A stretch of 64,000 nucleotides of DNA from Duganella sp. BuS-21. Its GTDB lineage: Bacteria; Pseudomonadota; Gammaproteobacteria; Burkholderiales; Burkholderiaceae_D. The stretch covers positions 2,852,001 through 2,916,000 of the forward strand of contig CP097466.1 in the NCBI GenBank assembly GCA_041874725.1, written 5' to 3'. A program made the position numbers and the translations under genes. Of the stretch, positions 23,556 through 32,113 are shown one piece after another. The first letter of the stretch is position 1. Every line of letters begins with the position of its first letter. The notes below the pieces were generated by a model. It made no database searches, was not told the origin of the DNA, and saw only the letters and a list, made by a program, of their open reading frames with translations.

Positions 23556-24197
23556 ATGGAACAGTTGCTGGCCACCTTTATAGCGTGGTTCCTCCACCTG
23601 GATGTGCACTTGGTCGAGTTGATCGAGTTGCACGGCAACTGGGTTTATCTGATTTTATTCTTGGTGATTTTCATCGAAACCGGCGTGATCGTGATGCCTT
23701 TCCTGCCGGGCGACTCACTGCTGTTCATCGCCGGCGCGCTGGCGGCCAAGGGCTTGCTGGATCCGTTGACCTTGTGCGTGCTGCTGTTTATCGCCGCCGT
23801 GGCCGGCGACTCCCTGAATTTCAGCATCGGTGCTTGGTTCAGGCGCAAGGCCCTCGATACCAGCAAAATACCGTTCGTGAAAGCCGAGCACCTCCAACAT
23901 ACGCATGACTTCTTTACTAAGCACGGCGGCAAGACCATCATCCTCGCGCGCTTCGTGCCCATCGTGCGCACTTTCGCACCGTTCGTTGCCGCCTTGGGCG
24001 CCATGCCGCGCCGCGTGTTCCTGACGTACAACGTCACCGGCGCCTTCCTGTGGATCGGCAGCCTGATTGCGGCGGGTTATTTATTCGGCAATATTCCTTG
24101 GGTCAGCCGCAACCTGACGGCCGTGGTGATGGGCATCGTGGTGATCTCGATCCTGCCGGCGCTGGCCGGATGGCTGCGCTCGCGCCGCCTGGCGTAA
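23556..24197 (+). CDS. DedA-family inner-membrane protein
   Basis: The start chosen is the ATG at 23556, with GGAG 6 bp upstream; an earlier in-frame ATG contains that ribosome binding site. The 213-aa product has the DedA/VTT signature: ETGVIVMPFLPGDSLLFIAG near residue 42 with the membrane-embedded acidic and Pro residues, GDSLNFSIG near 90, and ARFVPIVRTFAPFVAALG near 133. DedA proteins act in lipid-carrier (undecaprenyl phosphate) and phospholipid flipping, and their loss sensitises several Gram-negatives to polymyxin. A PmrA-type box precedes the gene, so it is placed in the same regulon as the ugd/arn genes downstream. Confidence 0.93.
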   Translation: MEQLLATFIAWFLHLDVHLVELIELHGNWVYLILFLVIFIETGVIVMPFLPGDSLLFIAGALAAKGLLDPLTLCVLLFIAAVAGDSLNFSIGAWFRRKALDTSKIPFVKAEHLQHTHDFFTKHGGKTIILARFVPIVRTFAPFVAALGAMPRRVFLTYNVTGAFLWIGSLIAAGYLFGNIPWVSRNLTAVVMGIVVISILPALAGWLRSRRLA

Positions 24198-24233
24198 CGG
24201 CCGGCGCAAGGCGAGGCGAGAACACGCGGCGTC

Positions 24234-24267
24234 TTTAACGCTGCGTTCATTTTCGCCTCGCTATCAT
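24234..24267 (+). promoter_or_regulatory. PmrA-box-like site and -10 of ugd
   Basis: TTTAAC-N5-GTTCAT at 24234-24250, then 11 bp, then TATCAT at 24262-24267. Same geometry as the dedA site. The implied transcript start near 24274 favours the ATG at 24308 over the one at 24284. Confidence 0.72.
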
Positions 24268-24307
24268 TCGCTTCATTCGTGCAATGTCCCGAGAAGCGTC
24301 TTATCCT

Positions 24308-25699
24308 ATGAAAATTACCATTATCGGCACCGGCTACGTTGGCTTGGTGACCGGCGCCTGCCTGGCGGAGTTGGGCAACGATGTGTTTTGCCTCGACCTT
24401 GACCAGGGCAAGATCGATCTGTTGAACCAGGGGGGCATCCCGATCCACGAGCCGGGCCTGGATCAGGTGGTGGCGCGCAACCGCGCCGCCGGCCGCCTGC
24501 GCTTCTCGACCGACGTCGCCGCTTCGGTGGCGCACGGCGACGTGCAGTTCATCGCGGTCGGCACGCCGCCCGACGAGGACGGCTCGGCCGACCTGCGCTA
24601 CGTGCTGGCCGCCGCCCGCAACATCGGCCGCCACATGGGCGGTTTCAAAGTCATCGTCGACAAGTCCACCGTGCCGGTCGGCACCGGCGAGCGCGTCGCG
24701 GCGGCGCTGCGGGAAGAACTGCAAACGCGCGGCGCGCGCCAGGATTTCTCGGTGGTGTCGAATCCCGAATTCCTGAAGGAAGGCGCGGCGGTGGAGGATT
24801 TCATGCGTCCCGACCGCATCGTCATCGGTCATGACGCCACGCCGGCCGGCCTCAAGGCCGCCGCCACCATGAAACTGCTGTACGCGCCGTTCAACCGCCA
24901 CCACGAGCGCACCTTCTGGATGGACCTGCGTTCGGCGGAGTTCACCAAGTACGCGGCCAACGCCATGCTGGCCACCCGCATTTCGTTCATGAACGAACTG
25001 GCCAACCTGGCCGACCATGTCGGCGTCGATATCGAAGCCGTGCGGCGCGGCATCGGCTCCGACCCGCGCATCGGCCACAGCTTCCTGTACGCCGGCGCCG
25101 GTTACGGCGGCTCCTGCTTCCCCAAGGACGTGCAGGCGCTGGAGCGCACCGCGCGCCACTACACCCAGGACTTGCTGATCCTGCGCGCGGTGGAGGCCGT
25201 CAACGACAAGCAGAAGCTGGTGTTGGGCCGCAAGGTGCTGTCGCGCTTCGGCGCCAACCTGGCCGGCAAGCACTTCGCCATCTGGGGCCTGGCCTTCAAG
25301 CCCGACACCGACGATATGCGCGAAGCGCCGGCGCGGATGCTGGTGCGCCAGTTGCTCGACGCCGGCGCCACGCTGGCGGTGTACGACCCGGTGGCCATGG
25401 CCGAAGCCAGGCGCGTGCTGGCGCTCGACCTGAGCGCCGCCGAACTGGCGCGCGTGCGCTTCGCCGACAGCCCGATGGATGCGCTGACCGGCGCCGAGGC
25501 GCTGGTCATCGTCACCGAATGGAAGGCCTTCCGCAGCCCGGATTTCGACCAGATCAAGGCCGCGCTCCGTCAGGCGGTGATTTTCGACGGCCGCAATCTG
25601 TTCGAGCCGCTGGCGATGTCCGAGGCCGGCTTCGAATACCACGGCATCGGCCGTTCCGTCTTGACCAGCAGGAAATATCAACCACGGCTGGCGGCATAA
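24308..25699 (+). CDS. ugd: UDP-glucose 6-dehydrogenase
   Basis: This enzyme oxidises UDP-glucose to UDP-glucuronate with two NAD+, the entry step to UDP-pentoses used on lipid A and in capsules. The 463-aa protein begins [18 protein letters not shown] (NAD-binding Rossmann motif) and has the catalytic Cys270 in GGSCFPKDV, with NPEFLKEG near 158 and [12 protein letters not shown] near 334. Its length is that of bacterial Ugd. A PmrA-box promoter precedes it and the response regulator gene begins 62 bp after it. With the decarboxylase at 32114-33154 it would supply UDP-4-keto-pentose. Confidence 0.95.
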   Translation: MKITIIGTGYVGLVTGACLAELGNDVFCLDLDQGKIDLLNQGGIPIHEPGLDQVVARNRAAGRLRFSTDVAASVAHGDVQFIAVGTPPDEDGSADLRYVLAAARNIGRHMGGFKVIVDKSTVPVGTGERVAAALREELQTRGARQDFSVVSNPEFLKEGAAVEDFMRPDRIVIGHDATPAGLKAAATMKLLYAPFNRHHERTFWMDLRSAEFTKYAANAMLATRISFMNELANLADHVGVDIEAVRRGIGSDPRIGHSFLYAGAGYGGSCFPKDVQALERTARHYTQDLLILRAVEAVNDKQKLVLGRKVLSRFGANLAGKHFAIWGLAFKPDTDDMREAPARMLVRQLLDAGATLAVYDPVAMAEARRVLALDLSAAELARVRFADSPMDALTGAEALVIVTEWKAFRSPDFDQIKAALRQAVIFDGRNLFEPLAMSEAGFEYHGIGRSVLTSRKYQPRLAA

Positions 25700-25761
25700 C
25701 TGGTCACATCAATGCCCGGCGCGGTAAGATGACCGTGTTCGGCCTATAGGGAGATGATGCG

Positions 25762-26424
25762 GTGCGCCTGTTGCTGGTGGAAGACGATCCGATGATCGGT
25801 GAAAGTATTGAAGACGGCTTGCATGGCGAGAGTTATGCGGTCGACTGGGTGCGCGACGGCCATGCGGCCGAACTGGCGCTCACCACGATTTCCTACGACC
25901 TGTTGCTGCTGGACCTGGGCTTGCCGCGCAAGCAGGGCATGGAGGTGTTGCGCACGCTGCGTGCGCGCGGCGCCGATCTGCCGGTGCTGATCATTACCGC
26001 GCGCGACGGCACGCCGGCGCGCGTGGAAGGCCTGGACGGCGGCGCCGACGACTACCTGGTCAAACCGTTCGATCTGGATGAACTGCTGGCGCGCATCCGC
26101 GCCCTGTTGCGGCGGCGGGTGGCGCGCACCGCCTCGCTGGTGGTGCACGGGCCGCTGACGCTGGACCTGGCCAGCCATGAAGCCCATTTCGAGGGTGAGC
26201 CGGTCAAGCTGTCGGCGCGCGAATTCGCGGTGCTGCGGGTGCTGCTCGACAATCCCGGCAGCGTGGTCTCCAAGAGTCAGCTGGAGGACAAGCTGTACGG
26301 CTGGAACGCGGAAGTCGAGAGCAACACGGTCGACGTCTACGTGCACCGCCTGCGCAAGAAATTCGGCGCCGACTTTATCCGCAATGTGCGCGGCGTCGGC
26401 TACAAAGTCGGGCCCGCCGCATGA
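25762..26424 (+). CDS. OmpR-family response regulator (PmrA/QseB type)
   Basis: The 220-aa protein starts at a GTG (GGGAG 8 bp upstream; nearby ATGs are out of frame). Receiver domain 1-115 with acidic pocket ED8-9, phospho-acceptor Asp51 in LLLLDLGLPR and Lys101 in DYLVKPFD; winged-helix output 125-218 ending RNVRGVGYKV. It is of the PmrA/QseB/TctD branch. It overlaps the downstream kinase gene by 4 bp, and is the natural candidate to bind the six PmrA-box-like sites around it. No box was found directly in front of it, so it is likely read from the ugd promoter. Confidence 0.92.
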   Translation: MRLLLVEDDPMIGESIEDGLHGESYAVDWVRDGHAAELALTTISYDLLLLDLGLPRKQGMEVLRTLRARGADLPVLIITARDGTPARVEGLDGGADDYLVKPFDLDELLARIRALLRRRVARTASLVVHGPLTLDLASHEAHFEGEPVKLSAREFAVLRVLLDNPGSVVSKSQLEDKLYGWNAEVESNTVDVYVHRLRKKFGADFIRNVRGVGYKVGPAA

Positions 26425-27722
26425 AAACCATCCGTCAGCAATTGCAGATCGGCCTGTTGTGGGCGACGCTGGCTTGCGTGCTGGGCGCCGGCACCATGCT
26501 GTACGTGTCGCTGCTGGCCGAGACCAACGAGCTGGCCGACCTGCAGTTGCGGCAGTTGGCGGCGGCGCTGCCGAATGATGTCGGCAGCGCCGCCCACCAC
26601 GCCGGCCGTCACGATCCGGAAGAAGAGTTCGTATTGCAGGCCTGGAGCAGCGACGGCGCGCTGATGCACGTGGCGGCCGCGCCGGCGCTGGCGCCCTTGC
26701 CGCGCTACGCGGTGGATGGCTATACCGACGTGGTGCTGAACGGGACGGAATGGCGCATCTTCGGTCACACCGAAGATGGGCGCTATGTACAAGTCGGCCA
26801 GCCGCAGGACGTGCGCGACGGGCTGGCGCTGGGCATGGCCCTGCGCGCCGGCGCGCCGCTGCTGGCGATTGCGGTGCTGTTTTCGGCGCTGGTGCTGGCG
26901 GTGGTGGGACGCGCGCTGCGCCCGCTCGACCGGCTGGCCAGCGCGGTGGTGGGGCAGTCGCCGACGGCGCTGCAGCCGCTCGATCCGGACACCATGGCGC
27001 CGGACCTGCGGCCGGTGGTCAGTGCGCTCAACGGCTTGATGGGCAAGTTCGAAGAGGCGTTGGCCGCGCAGCGCACTTTCGTGGCCGACGCCGCGCACGA
27101 ACTGCGCTCGCCGTTGACCGCGCTCAAGCTGCAGCTGCAGCTGGTGGAGCGGGCCGAGAGCGACACGGCGCGCGCGCAGGCGCTGGTCAAGATGCACGAG
27201 CGGCTCGATCGCGGCAGCCATCTGGTGCAGCAGTTGCTGAGTCTGGCGCGTCACGAGTCGGGTCTGAGCCGCACGCAGTTGCGGCCGGTGGACCTGAACG
27301 CGCTGATCGCCAGCGTGGTGTCCGACCATTCGGCGCTGGCCGACAGCCGCGATATCGACCTCGGCATGGAAAACTCCGACGCCGTGGTGCTGCAAGCCGA
27401 GAAGGAGGGTCTGCTGGTGCTGCTCAACAATCTGGTGGACAACGCCTTGCGCTACACGCAGCGCGGCGGCCGGGTCGACCTGCTGGCCGGTGTCGCCGAG
27501 GGCAAGCCTTTCCTGCGCGTGCGCGACAACGGTCCGGGCGTCGCGCCCGAGCACCGCAGCCGCTTGTTCGACCGCTTCTTCCGTCCCGATGGCAACGAGG
27601 TCTGGGGCTGCGGCCTGGGCCTGTCCATCGTCCGCAATATCGCCGATCATCACCGCGCCGAGATCCGCCTGGAAGAGGGTGAGCACGGCCGGGGACTGAG
27701 CGTCACCGTGCTGTTTCCCTGA
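26421..27722 (+). CDS. Sensor histidine kinase (PmrB/QseC type), cognate to the response regulator
   Basis: The ATG overlaps the response regulator stop. The 433-aa protein has a first membrane segment (about 9-32), a periplasmic domain of about 120 residues rich in acidic residues and His (HHAGRHDPEEE), a second membrane segment (about 140-163), a HAMP-like linker, HisKA with His226 in DAAHELRSPLTALKL, and HATPase_c with NNLVDNALRYT, RDNGPGV and WGCGLGLSIV. The periplasmic acidic/His cluster could sense metal or pH as in PmrB; that is inference. A paralogue of the same layout follows at 27834. Confidence 0.92.
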   Translation: MKTIRQQLQIGLLWATLACVLGAGTMLYVSLLAETNELADLQLRQLAAALPNDVGSAAHHAGRHDPEEEFVLQAWSSDGALMHVAAAPALAPLPRYAVDGYTDVVLNGTEWRIFGHTEDGRYVQVGQPQDVRDGLALGMALRAGAPLLAIAVLFSALVLAVVGRALRPLDRLASAVVGQSPTALQPLDPDTMAPDLRPVVSALNGLMGKFEEALAAQRTFVADAAHELRSPLTALKLQLQLVERAESDTARAQALVKMHERLDRGSHLVQQLLSLARHESGLSRTQLRPVDLNALIASVVSDHSALADSRDIDLGMENSDAVVLQAEKEGLLVLLNNLVDNALRYTQRGGRVDLLAGVAEGKPFLRVRDNGPGVAPEHRSRLFDRFFRPDGNEVWGCGLGLSIVRNIADHHRAEIRLEEGEHGRGLSVTVLFP

Positions 27723-27728
27723 CCGTTT

Positions 27729-27762
27729 ATTCATGCGCCGTTAACGAAGCGCTCCGTACACT
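27729..27762 (+). promoter_or_regulatory. PmrA-box-like site and -10 of the second kinase
   Basis: ATTCAT-N5-GTTAAC at 27729-27745 has the half-site types in the opposite order from the other arn sites. It is followed by 11 bp and TACACT at 27757-27762. It gives the second kinase its own promoter in the regulon. Confidence 0.6.
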
Positions 27763-27833
27763 GGGGGTCGGATAATTCACCGGGGTGCGGTAATGCGGTT
27801 GTTTGTTGATGTAGAGGAACGCCGGGTGTACGC

Positions 27834-29150
27834 ATGAGGACCATGCGCACGCGTTTGCTGCTGGGGCTGACCGGCGGCACGCTGGGCTGCGTGCTGGCGG
27901 CCGCCATGCTGCTGTACGCGCTGGCCGACCGCGAGGCCGACGTCCAGTCCGACCAGCGCCTGCGCGAGCTGGCCTGGGCGCTGCCGCTGCAGGCGCCGCC
28001 GGCCTGGCATTTGCCGCCGCAGCGCGATCCCGGCGAGCACTTCGATGTCCAGGCCTGGGATGCGGCCGGGCGGCCGGTGCACGTCACGGACGCCGCGCCG
28101 GTGTTGCCGCTGACGCAGCCGCTCGGCTATGCCGTGGTGCGTTTCCATGGCGAGCGCCGGCGCGTCTACACCGATCTGGTGAACGGCTTTCACATTCAGG
28201 TGTCCCAACCCGTTGCATTGCGCCAGCGCGCCGCCGCCCACATGGCGATGCGCATCGCGCTGCCGCTGCTATTGCTGGTGCCGGCCATGGCGCTGCTGAT
28301 CTGGCTGGTGGTGGGGCGCGCCATGCGCCCGCTCGACCGCTTGACGCAGGCCGTCAGCGGCCGCACGCCGGCCGCGCTGCAGCCGCTGCAGCCGCTGGAG
28401 ATGGGCGGCTTGCCGCCCGAGCTGCATCCGATCGTGGCCGCGCTCAACAGCCTGTTGACCAAGATCGAGGGGGCCATCACCGCGCAACGCAATTTTGTCG
28501 CCGACGCCGCGCACGAGCTGCGTTCGCCGCTCACGGCCTTGAAGCTGCAGCTGCAGCTGGCCGAGCGCGCCACCGACGACGAGGCCCGCAAGATCGCCTT
28601 CCGCAAGTTGCACGAACGGCTAGACCGGGCGGTCCATCTGGTGCAGCAGTTGCTGACGCTGGCGCGTCAGGAACACGGTCTGGCGCCGCCGGCGTGCGCC
28701 GATTGCGACCTGGCGCAGCTGGCGCGGCGCGCGGTGGCCGACCATGCCTTGTATGCCGGTAGTCGCCAGGTTGAACTGGTGCTGGCCGCTGGCGCTGACA
28801 CGATGGCGACGCGGGTACATGGTCATCAGGAAGGATTGGCCGTCATGCTCGGCAATCTGGTCGACAACGCGCTGCGCTATACCCAGGCCGGCGGCCGGGT
28901 CACGGTGGCCGCAGGAATGGAGCAGGGCAGTCCTTATCTGGAAGTGGCCGACAACGGCCCCGGCGTGCCGGAGGCCAGCCGCGAGCGCCTGTTCGACCGC
29001 TTTTATCGGCCGGACGGCAACCAGGTGTGGGGCTGCGGCCTCGGCCTGTCGATCGTGAAAAGCGTGGCCGACGCCCACCAGGCCAGGCTGGCGCTGCGCG
29101 CCAACGGCGACCGCGGACTGGTGGTCACGGTGCGCTTCCCGCCGGCCTGA
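27834..29150 (+). CDS. Second PmrB/QseC-type sensor histidine kinase (paralogue, no cognate regulator gene)
   Basis: The 438-aa protein repeats the layout of its upstream neighbour: membrane segment 8-30, periplasmic domain, second membrane segment about 142-165, HisKA with His227 in DAAHELRSPLTALKLQLQL and HATPase_c ending WGCGLGLSIVKS. The kinase core is closely similar to the first while the periplasmic domain has diverged (it lacks the HH/EEE cluster), which points to duplication with a changed input. No response regulator accompanies it, so it probably feeds the PmrA-like regulator. An ATG three codons later (27843) is an alternative start. Confidence 0.9.
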   Translation: MRTMRTRLLLGLTGGTLGCVLAAAMLLYALADREADVQSDQRLRELAWALPLQAPPAWHLPPQRDPGEHFDVQAWDAAGRPVHVTDAAPVLPLTQPLGYAVVRFHGERRRVYTDLVNGFHIQVSQPVALRQRAAAHMAMRIALPLLLLVPAMALLIWLVVGRAMRPLDRLTQAVSGRTPAALQPLQPLEMGGLPPELHPIVAALNSLLTKIEGAITAQRNFVADAAHELRSPLTALKLQLQLAERATDDEARKIAFRKLHERLDRAVHLVQQLLTLARQEHGLAPPACADCDLAQLARRAVADHALYAGSRQVELVLAAGADTMATRVHGHQEGLAVMLGNLVDNALRYTQAGGRVTVAAGMEQGSPYLEVADNGPGVPEASRERLFDRFYRPDGNQVWGCGLGLSIVKSVADAHQARLALRANGDRGLVVTVRFPPA

Positions 29151-29157
29151 CGCCAGT

Positions 29158-29191
29158 TTTAATGCGGCGTTCATGATCGGGGCCGCACAAT
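29158..29191 (+). promoter_or_regulatory. PmrA-box-like site and -10 of the ArnC-like gene
   Basis: TTTAAT-N5-GTTCAT at 29158-29174, 11 bp, then CACAAT at 29186-29191. The ATG at 29173 lies inside the box and is therefore not the gene start. Confidence 0.72.
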
Positions 29192-29214
29192 CGAGGCTCT
29201 ACTTTGGAGTGCGC

Positions 29215-30186
29215 ATGAACCGAGAACCTACCCGCCCGGAATTGTCGATCGTGATCCCGGTGTATAACGAAGAGGCCGGCCTGCCGCGCCTGTTCGCCCG
29301 CCTGTACCGCGCGCTGGACCAGCTTGGCGCCAGCTACGAAATCGTGTTCGTCAACGACGGCAGCCGCGATCAATCCGCATCCATTCTGGCCGCGCAGTTC
29401 CGCCGCCGGCCGGACGTCACGCGCGTGGTGCTCTTCAACGGCAACTACGGCCAGCACATGGCCATCCTGGCCGGCTTCGAGGCGGCGCGCGGCGAGATCA
29501 TGATCACGCTCGACGCCGACCTGCAGAATCCGCCCGAGGAAATCGGCAAGCTGGTGGAGAAGATGCGCGAGGGCTACGACTACGTCGGCTCGATCCGCCG
29601 CAAGCGCCAGGACGCCGCCTGGCGCACCTGGGCCTCCAAGGCCATGAACCGCCTGCGCGAGCGCATCACCAACATCAAGATCACCGACCAGGGCAATATG
29701 CTGCGCGCCTATCGCCGCAACGTGGTGGACCTGATGAACCAGTGCGCGGAGGTGAATACCTTCGTGCCGGCGCTGGCCTACCGCTACGCCCGCAAGCCGG
29801 CCGAGATCGTGGTCGAGCATGAGGAGCGCGCGGCCGGTGTATCCAAGTATTCCTTGTACAGCCTGATCCGCCTGAACTTCGACCTGGTCACCGGTTTCTC
29901 GCTGGCGCCGTTGCAGTTCTTTTCCATGCTCGGCATGGTGATGTCGTTCGGCTCGGCGGTGCTGGTGCTGGTGCTGCTGGGACGCCGCCTGTTCCTCGGC
30001 GCCGAGGCCGAAGGCGTATTTACCTTGTTCGCGCTGTCCTTCTTCTTCATGGGCATGATCCTGTTCGGCATCGGACTGTTGGGTGAGTATGTCGGGCGCA
30101 TCTTCGAGCAGGTGCGTGCGCGGCCACGCTATGTGGTGCAGACCGTGCTCCAGCAGCCGCTGGAATCCATGGCGGAGCGTCCTTAA
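29215..30186 (+). CDS. arnC: ArnC-like polyprenyl-phosphate glycosyltransferase (GT2)
   Basis: The start at 29215 has TGGAG 5 bp upstream and lies downstream of the mapped box. The 323-aa enzyme is a GT2 family transferase: LSIVIPVYNEEAGLPRLF near residue 9, VNDGSRD near 45, the DxD-like LDADLQNPPEE near 100 and the QGNMLRAYRR acceptor motif near 160, followed by two C-terminal membrane segments (about 235-260 and 270-295). ArnC moves 4-deoxy-4-formamido-L-arabinose from UDP to undecaprenyl phosphate. A GtrB-type or other polyprenyl transferase cannot be excluded, but its neighbours support ArnC. It is followed directly by arnT. Confidence 0.85.
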   Translation: MNREPTRPELSIVIPVYNEEAGLPRLFARLYRALDQLGASYEIVFVNDGSRDQSASILAAQFRRRPDVTRVVLFNGNYGQHMAILAGFEAARGEIMITLDADLQNPPEEIGKLVEKMREGYDYVGSIRRKRQDAAWRTWASKAMNRLRERITNIKITDQGNMLRAYRRNVVDLMNQCAEVNTFVPALAYRYARKPAEIVVEHEERAAGVSKYSLYSLIRLNFDLVTGFSLAPLQFFSMLGMVMSFGSAVLVLVLLGRRLFLGAEAEGVFTLFALSFFFMGMILFGIGLLGEYVGRIFEQVRARPRYVVQTVLQQPLESMAERP

Positions 30187-30215
30187 TGCGCAGTTCATTA
30201 TTGCAGCCATATCGT
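30182..30215 (+). promoter_or_regulatory. PmrA-box-like site and -10 of the ArnT-like gene
   Basis: CTTAAT-N5-GTTCAT at 30182-30198, 11 bp, then TATCGT at 30210-30215. The box overlaps the stop codon of the ArnC-like gene and gives arnT its own promoter inside the run of genes. Confidence 0.7.
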
Positions 30216-30245
30216 GGCGCCACTTTTTCGTTCCCGCATCGCGTC

Positions 30246-31904
30246 ATGTCTGATTTTTTGCGATCCAAGGTGGCACTGTCGGTGCTTGCCGTTTGCTTTA
30301 TTCTGGGCTCGCTTTTTGTGCTGCACCTGCGCACCCTGATCCAGCCGGACGAGGGCCGCTATGCCGAGATGGCGCGCGAGATGCTGCTCAGCGGCGACTG
30401 GATCACCACGCGCCTGAACGGCATCAAGTATTTCGAGAAGCCGCCGCTGCACACCTGGATGAGCGCGGCCTCGTTCGCGCTGTTCGGCATCGGCGACTGG
30501 CAAGCGCGCCTGTGGAACGGCCTGTGCGGCGTGTTGACGGTGTTCCTGACCGGCTACACGGGGCAGCGCGTGTTCGGCGGCCGCGTCGGCGTGTACGCCG
30601 CGCTGGTGCTGGGCTCCACCCTGTTCTGGGCGGCGACCTCGCAATTCAATTCGCTCGACCTCGGTGTGGCGGCCACCATGGCGCTGTCGCTGTGCGCCTT
30701 GCTGATCGCCCAGCGCGACGAGGCCAGCGCGGCCGAGCGTTTGCGCTGGATGATGGTGTGCTGGGCCGGCATGGCCTTGTCGCTGCTGGCCAAGGGCCTG
30801 ATCGGCATCGTGCTGCCAGGCGGCGTGCTGTTCCTGTATGCCTTGCTGAGCGGCGACCGTTCAATCTTCCTGCGCCTGCATCCGGTGCGCGGCCTGCTGC
30901 TGTTGCTGGCGCTGGCGTTGCCGTGGTTTTTGCTGGTGGCGGCACGCAATCCGGAGCAGCCGCATTTCTTTTTCATCCACGAGCACTGGGAGCGTTTCAT
31001 GCTGAAGACGCACCACCGCGAGGGGCCGTGGTATTACTTCCTGGTGCTGCTGGTGCCGGCGGCGCTGCCATGGCTGCCGGCGCTGCCGGCCAGCCTGGCG
31101 CTGGCGGGCAAGCGTGTGGCGGGACGCTTCCAGCCGGGACGCTTGCTGTTGGTGTGGGTGGTGTTCATCCTGTTCTTCTTCAGCTACTCCAGCTCCAAGC
31201 TGCCGGGCTATATGGTGCCGATCTTCCCGGCGCTGGCGCTGCTGGCCGGCGTTTATCTGGAGCGGGCGTCGCGCGCGGCCCTGCTCGCGGTGGCGGCCTT
31301 GCTGGCGCTGGTCGGCGTGGTCGGCCTGGCTTATACGCCGTTTGTTAGCGGACTGGCCAATTCGGCCGGCGATGTCGCGCTGTTCGAGGCGACGCGGCCC
31401 TTCCTGTGGGCTGCCTTCGCGGCGGCGCTGGTGGCGGGCATGGTGGGCTGCTGGACCGCCTGGCGCGGGCAGCGCGATGCGGCGCTGCTGGCGGTGGCGC
31501 TGGGCGGCTGGCTGCTGACGCAGCTGATCATGGCGGGGCACGAGCCGTTCGGCCGGCAACGCTCGCTGGCGGACCTGGCGATGGCAATCCGGCCGGAGTT
31601 GAGCGCGGAGGCGCCGGTGTACTCTGTGGGCACTTATCGCCAGTCGATGACCTTCTACATGGGCCATACGGTGATTCCGGTCGATTACAAGGACGAGCTG
31701 GAATTCGGCCTGGAGCAGGAGCCGCAGCGCGGCATCGATACGCTTGAGGAATTCTATGCGCGTTGGAAGCAGGGCGCAGCGAGCGGCCAGCGGCAGTATG
31801 CGATCCTGCGCGAGGATTTATATCCTGAACTGCAGCGGCAGGGGCTGCCGATGACGCTGCGCGGCCGGGGCGACAATGTGGTGCTGGTGTCCTCGTTGCC
31901 GTAG
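30246..31904 (+). CDS. arnT: ArnT-like lipid A pentosyltransferase (GT39/GT83)
   Basis: The 552-aa integral membrane protein has about 12 membrane segments. The first periplasmic loop has the catalytic signature IQPDEGRYAEMAREML with the GT-C Asp, followed by YFEKPPLHTWM, as in ArnT. ArnT transfers aminoarabinose from undecaprenyl phosphate to lipid A phosphates on the periplasmic side, lowering net charge and giving polymyxin resistance. I place the start at the ATG 30246 because the box and -10 at 30182-30215 put transcript start near 30222; an in-frame ATG at 30186 would lie inside the box. Which pentose is transferred here is not certain. Confidence 0.88.
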   Translation: MSDFLRSKVALSVLAVCFILGSLFVLHLRTLIQPDEGRYAEMAREMLLSGDWITTRLNGIKYFEKPPLHTWMSAASFALFGIGDWQARLWNGLCGVLTVFLTGYTGQRVFGGRVGVYAALVLGSTLFWAATSQFNSLDLGVAATMALSLCALLIAQRDEASAAERLRWMMVCWAGMALSLLAKGLIGIVLPGGVLFLYALLSGDRSIFLRLHPVRGLLLLLALALPWFLLVAARNPEQPHFFFIHEHWERFMLKTHHREGPWYYFLVLLVPAALPWLPALPASLALAGKRVAGRFQPGRLLLVWVVFILFFFSYSSSKLPGYMVPIFPALALLAGVYLERASRAALLAVAALLALVGVVGLAYTPFVSGLANSAGDVALFEATRPFLWAAFAAALVAGMVGCWTAWRGQRDAALLAVALGGWLLTQLIMAGHEPFGRQRSLADLAMAIRPELSAEAPVYSVGTYRQSMTFYMGHTVIPVDYKDELEFGLEQEPQRGIDTLEEFYARWKQGAASGQRQYAILREDLYPELQRQGLPMTLRGRGDNVVLVSSLP

Positions 31905-31962
31905 AGAGTACGCGGCACCAACCCAACCCGCACACCGCTGCGGCCAGGGTGACCCTTTCGTT

Positions 31963-32022
31963 CGGGGTGCTTTTCAGGACGGTTGTTGCGTCGCTAACGA
32001 GTATTCATCCTGAGCACCCCGG
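31963..32022. repeat. Long imperfect inverted repeat downstream of arnT
   Basis: CGGGGTGCTTTTCAGGA at 31963-31979 pairs with TCCTGAGCACCCCG at 32008-32021, with a 3-base bulge and a 28-bp loop. No T-run follows, so it is not a classical terminator; it may act as an attenuator or mRNA-stabilising hairpin between arnT and the next promoter. Confidence 0.5.
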
Positions 32023-32045
32023 GAAGATAGTCAGTGCCGAACTCT

Positions 32046-32079
32046 TTTAATGCGCCGTTCATGATGGGGGGTGCAAAAT
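32046..32079 (+). promoter_or_regulatory. PmrA-box-like site and -10 of the ArnA-type decarboxylase gene
   Basis: TTTAAT-N5-GTTCAT at 32046-32062, 11 bp, then CAAAAT at 32074-32079. Nearly identical to the ArnC-like site, including GCG at the start of the spacer. Confidence 0.72.
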
Positions 32080-32113
32080 GAACGTCTTTTAATATCGTAT
32101 GAGCGGTGCATTC

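Noticed and set aside
30186..30245. An ArnT start at the ATG 30186
   Set aside because: That codon lies inside the PmrA-box-like site and upstream of its -10; the ATG at 30246 leads directly into the first membrane segment. A read-through transcript from the ArnC-like gene could still use it.
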